DNA of 64,000 bases from Stomorhina lunata (GCA_933228675.1 OW121741.1:42989080-43053079), one strand, 5' to 3'; positions 42,534-53,979 are shown, numbered from the stretch's first letter. Translations and numbers: made by a program. The notes: generated from the letters alone by a model not told the origin.

Positions 42534-43498
42534 ATCAACTATGATTACATTACGATTATTATCACATTTTCACGATTAGTAATTGATTACGATTATTAAT
42601 GATCGAAAAGTAATCTAGATTACTATTACAGAAAACAATCAAAAAGAATCAAAAGTAATTAAAAATTATTTCGATTCTTTTTGAAGATTACTTTTGATTA
42701 ATTTTCAATATTACAAAAATAATCAAAAGTTCTCTTTAAAAGTATTCGGATTATTTTTTGATTACTTTTTGTAATCGTAAAGTAATTCAGATTACTTTTC
42801 GATTATGAGTTATCAGAAATTGTTTAAAAGATAATTATATAATCATTACGATTCTTTTAAAAATGTAATGTAATTGATTATTAATCGTAATCAAAATTTA
42901 ACAGCCCTGCAGCGATGCCAACTCTACCACTTTTGTAGTAGTTCTACTGCTTTTGGGTATCTTTCTACGCTCTACCACTTTTTAAGTTAAATCTACTACT
43001 TTTTTAAGTTTTTTCAAAAATGTTTTAAATCAATTTTTCGTTACCAAAAAAGCAACATTGAACACCTGTTTCAAAAAAATATAGATCTACTACTTTTTGA
43101 AAATAAATTTTGTGAAATCTACTACTTTTTAATGTCGAATCTCCCACAAAGTAAAATTTTTGGTTGGCATCACTGCATCCTTGGTTAAAACATTGGCTTG
43201 AATATATTTTAGAAGAAATATTGACTGCTATTTAGATAAAAAATATTTTATTTGGTACATAGTCGGTATTGTATATAGGCTCTTGATAAGTAGTATATAT
43301 AGTAAGGAGATCAGATACAGTGAAAAAAGGCGAAGCACCTAAAGGTTTCGTTAGTCCAGTCATGTCCAACATATAAGTTTTCCTATCACAAGCCTTAGAC
43401 ACTTGGAAAATGTCCAAAACATCAAGTGCTTTTGATTCCTTAAATGATATAGTTCTCACAAATCTTATGACATGGTAGACTACCAGACATGACTTATA
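42534..43498. repeat. Simple-motif regions (GATTA/AAAGTAAT and CTACTACTTTTT), no gene
   Basis: About 42540-42900 is a degenerate array of GATTA and AAAAGTAATC in both senses. About 42905-43170 repeats TCTAC(C/T)ACTTTTT. The rest (43170-43498) has no recognised gene. Confidence 0.5.
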
Positions 43499-43982
43499 TT
43501 TTTATACCCACCATAAAAAAAATATTCAAATTGTCATTCCATTTGTTATTTGCTTAATATTGACTCAAAAATCAAAATATATGGATATTCTGAATCCATG
43601 TGAAATTTTAAGACGATTAAGCGATGCCACCTGTCTGTTTGTTTTCGGCACGATAGCGCCTAAACGAAAGGAGTTGGGTAACTAAAATTTAGCAAAAAAT
43701 ATTCTTCATTTCTTGCAAAATGTTGGTATTGAAATTAGGCGAAATCGGTTTATATTTGATCATAGCTCCAGTAAAATCTCACATAGGAAAATCGCTTATT
43801 TGCTAATAAATGACAAATTTTAGCAGATATGATGATAAAATTCAGCACAGAGAAGTTTTACGTGAGTATGCTGCGTATAAAATTGCATTGAAATCTGTTC
43901 ACATTTAACCATAGTTTCCATACAAAACACCTACGAAAACAGCCTAAATTCCACCTAAAATACACTTAAACGCAAATTAATA

Positions 43983-45291
43983 GCTATGACTGCAATAACT
44001 ACAGGGGAATAACACTTCTTCCAATACCGAGCAAAATACTAAGTCGAGTAATTTTGAACAGAATGTCTGACGCAGTTTCTGAAACACTCCGCGAAAATCA
44101 GTTTGGGTTCCGAGAGAATAGATCTTGTGTTGATCTAATCAACACAGTAAAGATAGTATTGGAGCAATGTAATGAATTCCGCACCCCCATTTATCTAGCG
44201 TTTATCGACTTTATGAAGGCCTTCGACAGTGTCAACAGGTGCTATCTATGGAGAATTTTAGAAAACCGTAACATGCCAACGAAAATTCTGAACTTAATTC
44301 GGGCAATGTACGTGGACTTTAAATGCCGGGTTCTACATAAAGGTAAATTGTCTAATCCGTTCGAAGTTACTACTGGATTAAGACAAGGATGTATATTATC
44401 ACCTATACTTGTTATCCTTGTCATCGACAATATAATGCGCACGGCACTGAATGGTAGACGTGGTATCCAATGGACACCATTTAAGCAACTCGAGGACTTG
44501 GAATACGCCGATGACGTATGTCTTCTAAGCCAAAGACCAGCTCACCTTCAAGAAAACACTAGCGCTATTACTGTTGAATCTCGGGCAGCTGGGCTGGAAA
44601 TCAATATCTCCAAGACAAAGATTATGCCTGGAGGCTATGGCGCAAACCCGTCGCCACACATCAATGTGGATAACGAGGGTATTGGTTGTGTAGGTACCTT
44701 TAATTATCTTGGTAGTTTGGTATCTACAAAAGGTGGCGCCGATGAGGATATTGAATCGCGTATTAATAAGGCAAAATCTGCATTCGGCATTCTCCGAACT
44801 ATATGGAAATCTCGGCAAATATCAACAACAACTAAGTTACGAATATATAACTCGAATGTCAAGTCCATCTTGTATTACGGCTGCGAAACTTGGAAACGCA
44901 CAAATGCCATCGATAAGCGCCTGCAAACCTTTGCAAACAAATGCTTGCGGCAAATCCTTAATATATGGTGGCCAAATCGAATAAGAAATGAAGATCTACT
45001 AAACGCTACAAACCAAATCCCTTCTTCTATAGAGGTATGTCAACGGAAATGGCGATGGATAGGCCACACACTTCGAAGGCCAAATACCAACATTGCTCGA
45101 CAAGCGCTTCGTTGGAATCCACAAGGAAGCGGCCGTCGTGTTGGTGCACCTGCTAGAACGTGGAGAAGGTCAATTGATGCGGAGTTACAAGCAGCAAACT
45201 ATTCATGGAATGATGTATGCCTAACATCTCGTAATAGAGTTCGATATAAAAGGATGGTTGAGGCCCTATGCTCCACTGGGAGTCAAGGCTG
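43983..45291 (+). mobile_element. 5'-truncated RTE-like LINE insertion
   Basis: The reverse-transcriptase frame is open from the left junction (NNYRGITLLP is the first RT motif), so the endonuclease is missing. The right junction is at GGGAGTCAAGG, and sister fragments at 24441 and 42490 share this 3' terminus. Flanks on both sides belong to one dispersed-repeat copy. Confidence 0.75.
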
Positions 45292-45400
45292 GCAATTTTA
45301 TGTTAATGCCAGCCAGTGTGCAAAATTTTGTCACGATCGTTCACCATTTCACCATAGCTCCCACAAAAATACCAAAAATGAAAGCGCGATAGCGCCTTAA
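43986..45400 (+). pseudogene. RTE-like reverse transcriptase, N-terminally truncated
   Basis: The frame is open from the insertion junction; the first ATG is 44054 and the stop is at 45398-45400, past the element's end (about the last 35 residues are flank-encoded). RT motifs: QFGFRENRSCVDLI, FIDFMKAFDSVNR, TGLRQGCILSPIL and the catalytic box EYADDVCL (about 44500-44525), followed by thumb-like sequence and a C-terminal RWIGHTLRRP...RRVGAPARTWRR segment seen in RTE/CR1-like LINEs. The apurinic endonuclease is absent, so it cannot retrotranspose on its own. No internal stop, so it is recent. Clade assignment is from recall. Confidence 0.82.
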
Positions 45401-46204
45401 CCATAGAAGAATATATAGAAGGTCGTCAGCTGATCCACTAAAATTTAGTATTCTACTAAATCACACGTACACGAAATGAAAGCTTTTTTGACAAACAGAA
45501 AAGCTTTTTGTACTCAAAATTTTGTTTGAAAAATTACGCGTTATTTTGAATGAAACGCACTGTTCTAAATTGCACACATAAAATGTTATTTTTTTAAAAT
45601 ATTTTAACATTATTTTGATGTCGAAACACTTTATTTTTTACAAACTGAAAATTTTTTATTTTGTTTTCTTTCGACATTCTTTTTTTTTGTTTTTGCTTAA
45701 TTTGTATTGAACAAGTAGGGCTGCAATTTTTGGTATTAAAAAAAATAATGAAATTTAGAATAAAAAATTGTTTATAGATTTTAATTATCCTAAAATCAAG
45801 CAAAACTCATTCTATACCTTAAAATATGGATTTCTCAAGAAAATTTCTTAAAATTACGGAGAAAATCTTGAAGAAAATTTTCGTCCCATCATATCATACT
45901 TTTTTGTGCAACTGTTTGTATTCATTAAGAAAAGTAAAAGCTCTTTTTAGGCTTACCAATACACTGTTACTGATCCGTACTATTGACAGGTCCCAGGTGT
46001 ACTTTGACGTTTCGTTGACTTTCTAGGTATTTATTTATTCTATGGCCTTAACTAGTAGAGCTAGCGAAACAAATTTTACAAAAGTATTTTTAATATGTTG
46101 AGAAAGTTGTGTATTAAAAAAGAGCAAAAGCGGCTCACAATTAATTAGTGCTCCCATACAACCTCGCCCCGGGAATCTCATTAATGCTGATAAATTAAAT
46201 CCAA

Positions 46205-46648
46205 TTGTAGTTTTTCTTTCCCTATCGAAAGTTTATTATTAGGAAGTATTCGCAATCGAAAGATTTATATAAAAAATCTTTAGAAATTCTCAGTTTTATA
46301 CTGGAAAGCTCTTGATATGGAATGCTTTTAGTAGAAAGCTTTGGATGCTTTTAATATCCACCTTTAGGAAATCTGTATATAAAAAACGGTTTTAGTCCTT
46401 AATATTTTGACGACAAAAGTTTTATGTAAGAAAAATTCAATATCGAAAGTTTTCTATCGAAAATCTTTCAATATCAAAAATCTTTTTTTAAAGCTTTCGA
46501 TATGGAATATTTTAAGTTAAAAGCTTTTCATATCAAAAGTTAACTATAGGAAGTTTTTTATAGAAAAGTTTTATATAAGAAATCTTTCGATATCGAATCA
46601 TTTCGACACCGTATATAGGAATTTTTAATTTTAACAGTTTTTTAGAGA
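46205..46648 (+). repeat. Degenerate AAAGTTTTCTATAGGAAA repeats
   Basis: A 25-35-bp motif (CTTTCGATATCGAAAGTTTT and CTATAGGAAAG variants) recurs irregularly. It is the likely source of the regular 334-bp array that follows, and recurs at 48540-48680, 53980-54930 and 55240-55380. Confidence 0.65.
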
Positions 46649-48330
46649 GCTTTAGATATTAAATTTATCTAAAGGAAAAGCTTTTGACATTGAAATTTTT
46701 CTATAGGAAAGTTTAATATAAAAAGTTTTCTATCTGAAATATTTAGACGATAAATTTTTATATAAGAAATCTTTCGATATCGAATGTTTATTATAGAAAA
46801 CCTTTCGACATCGAAGGTGGAAGTTCTTTATTGGAATGCTTTCGATATGGTATGTTTTTGATAGAAAGCTTTAGATATTAAAAGTTACATAAAAGAAATT
46901 AATTTTATTTGAACCAAGATTTTTATGTAGGAGGTTGTGAGTTCGATTCGGGCTTAAATTATTTTTTTTACAAATTTTTATGATGTTAGATATTAAAGTT
47001 ATCTATAGGAAAAGCTTTTGACATTGAAATTTTTCTATAGGAAAGTTTAATATAAAAAGTTTTCTATCTGAAATATTTTGACGATAAATTTTTATATAAG
47101 AAATCTTTCGATATCGAATGTTTATTATAGAAAACCTTTCGACATCGAAGGTGGAAGTTCTTTATTGGAATGCTTTCGATATGGTATGTTTTTGATAGAA
47201 AGCTTTAGATATTAAAAGTTACATAAAAGAAATTAATTTTATTTGAACCAAGATTTTTATGTAGGAGTTTGTGAGTTCGATTCGGGCTTAAATTATTTTT
47301 TTTACAAATTTTTATGATGTTAGATATTAAAGTTATCTATAGGAAAAGCTTTTGACATTGAAATTTTTCTATAGGAAAGTTTAATATAAAAAGTTTTCTA
47401 TCTGAAATATTTTGACGATAAATTTTTATATAAGAAATCTTTCGATATCGAATGTTTATTATAGAAAACCTTTCGACATGGAAGGTGGAAGTTCTTTATT
47501 GGAAAGCTTTCGATATGGTATGTATTTGATAGAAAGCTTTAGATATTAAAAGTTAGTTAAAAGAAATTAATTTTATTTGAACCAAGATTTTTATGTAGGA
47601 GGTTGTGAGTTCGATTCGGGCTTAAATTATTTTTTTTACAAATTTTTATGATGTTAGATATTAAAGTTATCTATAGGAAAAGCTTTTGACATTGAAATTT
47701 TCCTATAGGAAAGTTTAATATAAAAAGTTTTCTATCTGAAATATTTTGACGATAAATTTTTATATAAGAAATCTTTCGATATCGAATGTTTATTATAGAA
47801 AACCTTTCGACATCGAAGGTGAAAGTTCTTTATTGGAAAGCTTTCGATATGGTATGTATTTGATAGAAAGCTTTAGATATTAAAAGTTAGTTAAAAGAAA
47901 TTAATTTTATTTGAACCAAGATTTTTATGTAGGAGGTTGTGAGTTCGATTCGGGCTTAAATTATTTTTTTTACAAATTTTTATGATGTTAGATATTAAAG
48001 TTATCTATAGGAAAAGCTTTTGACATTGAAATTTTTCTATAGGAAAGTTTAATATAAAAAGTTTTCTATCTGAAATATTTTGACGATAAATTTTTATATA
48101 AGAAATCTTTCGATATCGAATGTTTATTATAGAAAACCTTTCGACATGGAAGGTGGAAGTTCTTTATTGGAAAGCTTTCGATATGGTATGTTTTTGATAG
48201 AAAGCTTAAGATATTAGAAGTTACTTAAAAGAAATTAATTTTATTTGAACAAAGATTTGTATGTAGGAGTTTGTGAGTTCGATTCGGGCTTAAATTATTT
48301 TTTTACAAATTTTTATGATTTTAAATTAGA
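46649..48330 (+). repeat. Tandem array, five units of 334 bp
   Basis: The phrase GAACCAAGAT starts at 46911, 47245, 47579, 47913 and (as GAACAAAGAT) 48247, exactly 334 bp apart each time. Adjacent units differ by only a few bases, so amplification is recent. Each unit has several AAAGTTTTCTAT sub-motifs and one GTTGTGAGTTCGATTCGGGC segment that resembles a tRNA T-arm/B box. The last unit is more diverged. Confidence 0.92.
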
Positions 48331-49644
48331 TTTATAATTAGTAGGAATACCGAAAAAACGATGTGACACTAAGCTGTTGAATGCCAGTAGTTAAGATCAT
48401 CAATTTAACTGAACTCTAAAGCGAAATGGAAAACGAGAATTATATTAACACTCATTTCTTTTTCAGTTATGATTCAGTTAGACGAACTTATAAACTATAG
48501 TTTTTTGTCTTTATGTTTTGTATCCCTATTCTTTATTGTTACTTATAAGAATGCTTTTGATATTGAATGTTTTTTAGCTGTAAAATGTTGACAAAAGTTT
48601 AATATAAGAAATCATCAAACCCAAAGCTTTAAGATTCAAAAGTTTTCTATTATTTGTAATTTTCTGTTATTAGAAAATTACTTAAATAACTGCTTATTTT
48701 GAAAAATGTCCCTAAATTTTTGTGAGGAGGTGTATTTGAGTAAAATGCATTGGAATCACAAAAAAATATATATTTCGAAAAAAGTGTGAGTTAGGGTCCT
48801 TTTACATGAGACCAACGATTATTAAAGTAAAATTATACCTAGTTATAAAACTAAATTTTGTGCAAAGTAAATACTAGAGAAACCATTTAGATACTTTTAA
48901 ATTTTGAACTATAATGCTACTGAAACCGAATTTTGTCCAGAGATTTTACCATCTAATTCTTCGAATTAAAAAAAACGTTTAATTTTATTGTAAAACCCTT
49001 TATTGTGTAAAATTTTATTATTAAAATATTGTATAATGTATTTTTTAATAAAATGTATACCTTCTAGTGCATTTGAAGCAATGACCATAGATTTAAAAAA
49101 ATCTACATGCGATAGTAATATTAAAAGGGTTTTTAGTTAATTTTGTTAAATCGACAAAATAGGTTCGATGACCATTTTTGAAATTTGATCATGTCATAAG
49201 TGTCAATATTTAACAAATAAACAATTGCTTGTAATGAAAATGCACTAGATTTACAATAAAATATGTTTTAGAAACATTACATTTTATGATGGAAATATTA
49301 AAAAAATATAACTAACTTTAAGCATTACGAGGGACATAAAGATTAAGACATAATCATTTTGCAAACAAAATTTATACACAATTAAACTGATTAACTAATT
49401 TATGCAAAAACGTATTTATATATAAAATATAATTAATAAAAAAAGACTTGTAAGAAAACATTAATAATGATATGAATAAAAAAAATTACAATTCTTAATA
49501 TAAAAACTAGAGTTTTGAAAAACTTTGTTAGGGATTTTGACATAACTTAAAAAAAGAAGAAAATCTAAACACTTAAGTGGTGACTGTTTTAATGTTTTAC
49601 AGACAAAAAAGGTTGACTTTAATTTAGACAATTTTGCTTTAGTT
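48331..49644. other. Spacer including the probable crc 3' UTR
   Basis: 48540-48680 has more degenerate AAAGTTTTCTAT repeats. 48830-48960 resembles the flanks of mariner 1. The part next to the stop (about 49000-49644) is probably crc 3' UTR in minus sense; AATAAA on the minus strand at 48999-49004 is a candidate but unproven. Confidence 0.4.
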
Positions 49645-50271
49645 TTAGTGTTTCTTGCTGTAGAACTCGCGTATGAGACGTTTCAAGTATTTTGCCTCAC
49701 GCTCGTGTTCGGCCAATTGACGTTTCAACACCTCATGACGTTCACTTAGCTCTTGTTCTTCACTTTGGATAACTTCCATTTCGATCTTCTTTTTCAGCCG
49801 ATAACGAGTAGCAGCATTTTTATTCTGTTCCTTTTTGCGTGATTTACGATCTTCAACGCCACGGCCATAGGGTCGTGTACGCTTTTTACTGCCTGTGCAG
49901 GCAGAAGTCTCAACAAAAGTTTCGCTGGAGAGAATTTGTGAAGGCGAAATGCTGCCTGACGAGGGTAACCATTCATCATCGGTAGTGGAGTAGTCTTGGG
50001 TTGAAGGAGCCGATATTGAGGATTGTGATTCGCTCTCTTCAAAGAACTCATTCGCTGCGGTCTTGAGTATATCATCGATTATTTGAGTATTAAAAGAAAT
50101 ATCATAATGCGATGAGCCATTCGAGGCCGGCGAAGATGCTACACTCGACGATGACGAGGAGTCAGTTGTACATAGTTGGTGGTTGGGCCAGTTGTTGAAG
50201 ATAAATTGATTTTGCACTGGAACAGGAGTTGTGGTATGCGATGGTGAAGCGGCTTGTAAGACTTCATTGAT
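49645..50271 (-). CDS. crc: Cryptocephal/ATF4 homologue, last coding exon (bZIP)
   Basis: This exon encodes about 208 residues ending in a bZIP domain. The basic region contains KEQNKNAATRYRLKKK, with the N-x7-R pattern of ATF4-type factors. A leucine-zipper coiled coil follows (leucines/isoleucines spaced by seven across EQELSERHEVLKRQLAEHER) to the end. Upstream are Ser-rich acidic stretches (TTDDEWLPSSGS) typical of an activation and turnover region. ATF4/crc is the nuclear effector of the eIF2alpha-kinase integrated stress response and, in Drosophila, of ecdysone-related moulting. The exon starts after TATTGCAG (acceptor 50272-50273); the ATG at 50277 is intronic. Phase 0 joins it to 52005-52252. 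Confidence 0.93.
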   Translation of the reverse strand: MNEVLQAASPSHTTTPVPVQNQFIFNNWPNHQLCTTDSSSSSSVASSPASNGSSHYDISFNTQIIDDILKTAANEFFEESESQSSISAPSTQDYSTTDDEWLPSSGSISPSQILSSETFVETSACTGSKKRTRPYGRGVEDRKSRKKEQNKNAATRYRLKKKIEMEVIQSEEQELSERHEVLKRQLAEHEREAKYLKRLIREFYSKKH

Positions 50272-50333
50272 CTGCAATATTTAAAATTTTAGTTTAAAAG
50301 ATTTAAGGAAATTATCAAAAAAGGAAAATTATT

Positions 50334-50600
50334 CGCATTTGATTCCTGTCTATTTCATTTAAATTACATATAAATTTAAATTTAAAAATGTTTGTGGGGA
50401 CAACCAATTCCTCGAAGCGTTTCGATGGTTGGTAAGGCCATCTTCTTCAGGAGGAGTATCCCTACCTTTGGACAGATCGAAAACCTCGCATTATCACCTA
50501 TTTTACAAACACAATCATTACGAATTATGTTTGTAAATTAAAGGTAAAAGATCAGATTATCGCCTGAACAAAAGTAAACACAAACATTTTTCAGTTTCAT
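50334..50600 (+). mobile_element. MITE-like arm with CGTTTCGATGGTTGGT (copy 1 in crc intron)
   Basis: It shares with the reverse complement of 51775-51963 the run GCATTTGATTCCTGTCTATT, GCGTTTCGATGGTTGGTAAG, CTCGCATTAT and ACACAATCATTACGAATTAT. It is related to the MITE at 23094-23401 and the copy at 55030-55245. Confidence 0.7.
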
Positions 50601-50635
50601 ATTCCTTCGCTTCCCAAGTGTTTGTGTTTACTTAC

Positions 50636-51740
50636 AGTCGATAACACGGTGTTACAAATGGGCAACTTTTGTAAAAGTTGGAAAGCGACCTAGTGGGGGT
50701 TATAGGCAAAGGTGAGGACATACAAAAACCATTTTCAAAAATTTCGAAACACGTGCAAAATTTTGAGAAATTCGTAAAAAAAAAAAACTGGGGGGTTACC
50801 GCGTAACTCGATTCGAAAGAAATTACTTTCGAAACACAATGTTTTAAGCATACAAATTCGAACAGTTTTATTTTCGAATCGAGATACGCAGTAACCCCCC
50901 TGCTTTCGAGTAGGTCGTAGTACTTTATTACCTTCAACTCTTACATTTGCAAAGCGATTTTAAAATTTTCAAGTTTTGGAAAGTCAAGGGATCAAGCTTT
51001 TAGAAGCTGTATGCATAGGGCTTATATTCTAAGAAATTTGGTAAATTTTTATCAAAAGTTTAGGTTATTTTTTTTTTATTTTCGTAATTTTAAAATTCGA
51101 TAAAAACCTATTTTGTTTTATACAGCCTTTTAAGCTGGTACTGTATAGAAGAAATGGAGATATTACTTTTTAATATCGGTTTGCATTTGCAGAAGTTATT
51201 TAAGTTTTTCCAAAGTTAAAATTTTTCGATTGCGAAGAAAATACTTTTAAAATTAATTTCTGGTAAAAATGTATCACCTGTTAGTCGATTTATGAAAAGC
51301 TTAATATCTTTTCGGTCTTTCGTCTGATTAAAAAAAAAAAAACACGTTTTATTAGGAACTAAATTCTCTTCTTATATTGATATAAACTTTCATGAGCCTT
51401 CATATAAGAATATGCAATAAAAAGCTACTAAAGTCAAACAAGTGTACAAATTTTGTTTCTATTTTATGCATCTTAACAAAAACGACATTTTAGATTTACA
51501 AATGTGTTATATGCCATTCTAAAGCGCAATTTGCTCTCTTTTATTTTCTGTTTAAAAAAATAAAATCGGATACAAACTGTCTGAGCTATGGGTCGATATG
51601 TTGACGAACCTCGTTAAAATCGGTTTTTTGCGTATAACTCTTAAATTTGGACGTATTTCTGAAATTTTTTTGCACGATTTGTCATGTACTCAATAAGGCC
51701 TACAACCTAAGCTTCCCTAAGCTTTTTTAGCAAAACCGAG
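50636..51740 (-). repeat. Dispersed repeat E, copy 1 (in crc intron)
   Basis: Starts ACGGTGTTACAAATGGGCAA (50648), continues GGAAAGCGACCTAGT and GTAGGTCGTAGTA, then AAGTCAAGGGATCAAGCTTT and a long AT-rich end. Full match with 59198-60870. Hairpin H is inserted at 50790-50900; the other copy lacks it. Confidence 0.75.
50790..50900. mobile_element. Hairpin MITE family H, copy 2 (111 bp)
   Basis: GGGGGGTTACCGCGTA...CGCAGTAACCCCCC. It interrupts repeat E; the corresponding place near 59990 in the other copy is empty. CTG on both sides could be a 3-bp duplication. Confidence 0.8.
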
Positions 51741-51774
51741 AGTGTAATCTGAGCTTTTAGCTTTGAGTTACAAA

Positions 51775-51963
51775 TATAATTCGTAATGATTGTGTTTATA
51801 AAATAGGTAATAATGCGAGATGAAGAAAGAAGTTGGTCTTACCAACCATCGAAACGCATCGAAGAATTGGTTGTAACCCCAAACATTTTGTGACTTTTAT
51901 CATTAAATTTTCTATTACATAAATAAATAAATCTAATAGACAGGAATCAAATGCGAATAATTT
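51775..51963 (-). mobile_element. MITE-like arm, copy 2 in crc intron (inverted)
   Basis: Reverse complement of the arm at 50334. Contains ACCAACCATCGAAACGC and ATAGACAGGAATCAAATGC. With copy 1 it could form a long stem in crc pre-mRNA. Confidence 0.7.
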
Positions 51964-52004
51964 ATATTTTTTTTTGGAAATTATCTATATTTAAATTCTC
52001 TTAC

Positions 52005-52252
52005 ATCTATGGGCAAATTAGCGATTCCAGCTGCAGTGGAGTTGGCTAGTTCTAATGCCTGTGGTACTGGTGAAGCAACGGTTTGGGGCGGAGAGCTGGG
52101 TGGTGTCAATGAGGTTAAGACAGAGGCTCCATGATTGGCAAAACCGAAATGATTGATATCAATTGGTGATTGCACTTTGATCACCTGGGTTGGATTAGTG
52201 ACCACGCTGTCTAGTGAATTATCCAAAAGTGGTGAGGATGAATAGAAATTTT
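52005..52252 (-). CDS. crc: Cryptocephal/ATF4 homologue, internal coding exon
   Basis: The 248-bp exon starts after TTTTTTGCAG (acceptor 52253-52254) and ends at GAT before GTAAGAG. It encodes about 82 residues rich in Ser, Pro and Thr (LTSLTPPSSPPQ, ALELANSTAAG), with no folded domain, consistent with the N-terminal/central activation region of ATF4-type proteins. It has no ATG in frame; the L(TTG) of LDNSLDS is not a credible start, so an upstream exon must supply the start codon. That exon and the regulatory upstream ORFs known for ATF4 genes were not found in the window. Identity rests on its in-phase join to the bZIP exon. Confidence 0.82.
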
Positions 52253-52334
52253 CTGCAAAAAATTAAAAATACCAATAATTTATTAGAAATTTGAAAACAA
52301 AACTTTATGCTAAATGTATTGCAATAGAATTCCA

Positions 52335-52415
52335 GGGGGTTACTTCGTATCTCGATTCGAAAATAAAATTTTTCGAATTTGAATATCTTTCGAATCGAGA
52401 TACAGAGTAACGCCC
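52335..52415. mobile_element. Hairpin MITE family H, copy 3 (81 bp)
   Basis: GGGGGTTACTTCGTATCTCG...CGAGATACAGAGTAACGCCC, with a shorter centre than copies 1 and 2. It lies 82 bp upstream of the crc exon, in the next intron. Confidence 0.75.
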
Positions 52416-53370
52416 TAGAATACAATATAATTTATATTTGATTTGAATACAAAATATGTAAGTGATTTAATTCCTTTAAATTCTTAATTGTTGATTACAA
52501 GTTTTTGTAATTTAATTAAAATTCAGTTTTGAAATTATTAGTAAACAAGCTAGCTGTCCTTAATTCTGAATAGTAGATGAGAAAAAATACTAATTAATTT
52601 ATTCAAATTCAAAAACACATACAAAATATTTGTTCAATACAAATATAACAAAGAAATTCAAAAAGATTTTGAAAATATTCTAACAAAAACACCAAAAAGA
52701 TGTGCATATCTTGAAAAAAAAAAAAACATAAACATAATTTTAAATTACAAAATTATTTTAGTATTTCCTATAAGAAAATCTTTAAAGTCTACAATAGAAT
52801 AGAAAAACGAGAACAAAAGGTTATCGTTGTCAACTTTTTAATCACAACAAATGCAGTGACCCACTTATAATTCCAAAGTGCGTATTTTCACGGGGTAAGG
52901 AAACAGAGAGGCTGGCAAGAAAGGCCTACAATAAAAATCTTGAGTGTGACGACTAGATGATAACATCGTAGGAATTGTAAATTGTAAAATAATATACGAT
53001 TTTTTTTTTATACAATTTAGTTTTTGTTTTTATATTGCGTCAAACTTTTATTAATTTGTTATTGTAAAGTGTTGAAACAGACTCGTAACACCCTAGAAAA
53101 TTTCAACAAAAGAGAGAGGAAACTTGTTAGAATTGCAAAAGTTGCAACTGTTTAGTTTAAATTTAAATTGTACAAGGACGGTCATAAATTTAAAAATATT
53201 ATTTAGTTTTTATACCCTTCACTACTGGGTGATATGGATATGTCTGATAAGTTTGTCGGTCAGTTTGTTTTGTTAGTATAAAAAATATTCCAAATCCACA
53301 GGAGAATTGATTTTGCTATATCCGCCCAAAATCGATGAACCTCAACTTTACGGATTTTGAATTTGTTGAA
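52416..53370. other. AT-rich sequence upstream of the crc exon, no gene seen
   Basis: Probably crc intron. A TTTTTATACCCTTCACTACTG end of the dispersed repeat family lies at about 53208-53230. I see no exon. Confidence 0.4.
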
Positions 53371-53380
53371 AAAAAGTTCT

Positions 53381-53826
53381 AAGACAGTAAATTTGTGAGT
53401 AACTGTTGTTTGCACAGATCAACAGAAGTATATTGCCGAAATATTCTTGCAGAGGAACTTATCTAGATAGAATTTGTGCTTTACCATTTCGCTGGTCTTA
53501 TGTAGAAAGACCCTAACTCACATATTTAAAATTATACAGGAGAACGTAAAAGCAGATTTAAAACAGTAATTGACAAAACTTTACGTTTTTCAAAAAAAGT
53601 TTTAAGACAGTAAATTTGTGAGTAACTGTAGTTTGCACAGATCGACAGACAAATATCGCTGAAATATTCGTGCAGAGGAACTTATCTAGATCGAGTTTGT
53701 GGTTTATCATTTCGCTGGTCTTATGTAGAAAGACCCTAACTCACGTATTTAAAACTATACAGGAGAAGGTAAAAGCAGATTTAAAACAATATTTGACAAA
53801 ATTTGACGTTTTTCTAAGTGCAGGTT
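53381..53826 (+). repeat. Two tandem units of 223 bp
   Basis: AAGACAGTAAATTTGTGAGT begins at 53381 and 53604. Units share TTTCGCTGGTCTTATGTAGA and AAAGACCCTAACTCAC and differ at scattered sites. Confidence 0.85.
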
Positions 53827-53979
53827 ATTTTCCAAATGAAAGACGAATTTGATTCTCAAAACTTTTTTTTTTTAATTTTAAACATAAACAACTAAATTGA
53901 AATAGGGCTTTTTGTAGTCTTATTTTAGAGCATAAATGTAACTTAGGGCTTTTTTCCGTAGTAATTAAAACAAATTATA

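Larger units (their letters stand above)
43499..46204 (-). mobile_element. Dispersed repeat family copy split by a LINE
   Basis: It starts TTTATACCCACCATAAAAAA and contains TGTCTGTTTG and CCATAG(C/T)TCC modules. It is split at about 43983-45291 by an RTE-like LINE, resumes with AATGCCAGCCAGTGTGCAAA, and appears again at about 46030-46204 after roughly 600 bp of unrelated AT-rich sequence. Confidence 0.5.
50272..52004 (-). other. crc: crc intron (1733 bp) loaded with repeats
   Basis: Donor GT at 52003-52004 (GAT|GTAAGAG) and acceptor AG at 50272-50273. It holds a pair of inverted MITE arms (50334-50530 and 51775-51963), a repeat E copy (about 50636-51720) and hairpin MITE H (50790-50900). Confidence 0.85.

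Noticed and set aside
49794..50075. 93-codon minus frame
   Set aside because: Other-frame shadow of the crc bZIP exon.
52219..52226. TTG as start of the crc protein
   Set aside because: Eukaryotic start at TTG is unlikely and the exon is open to an upstream acceptor.
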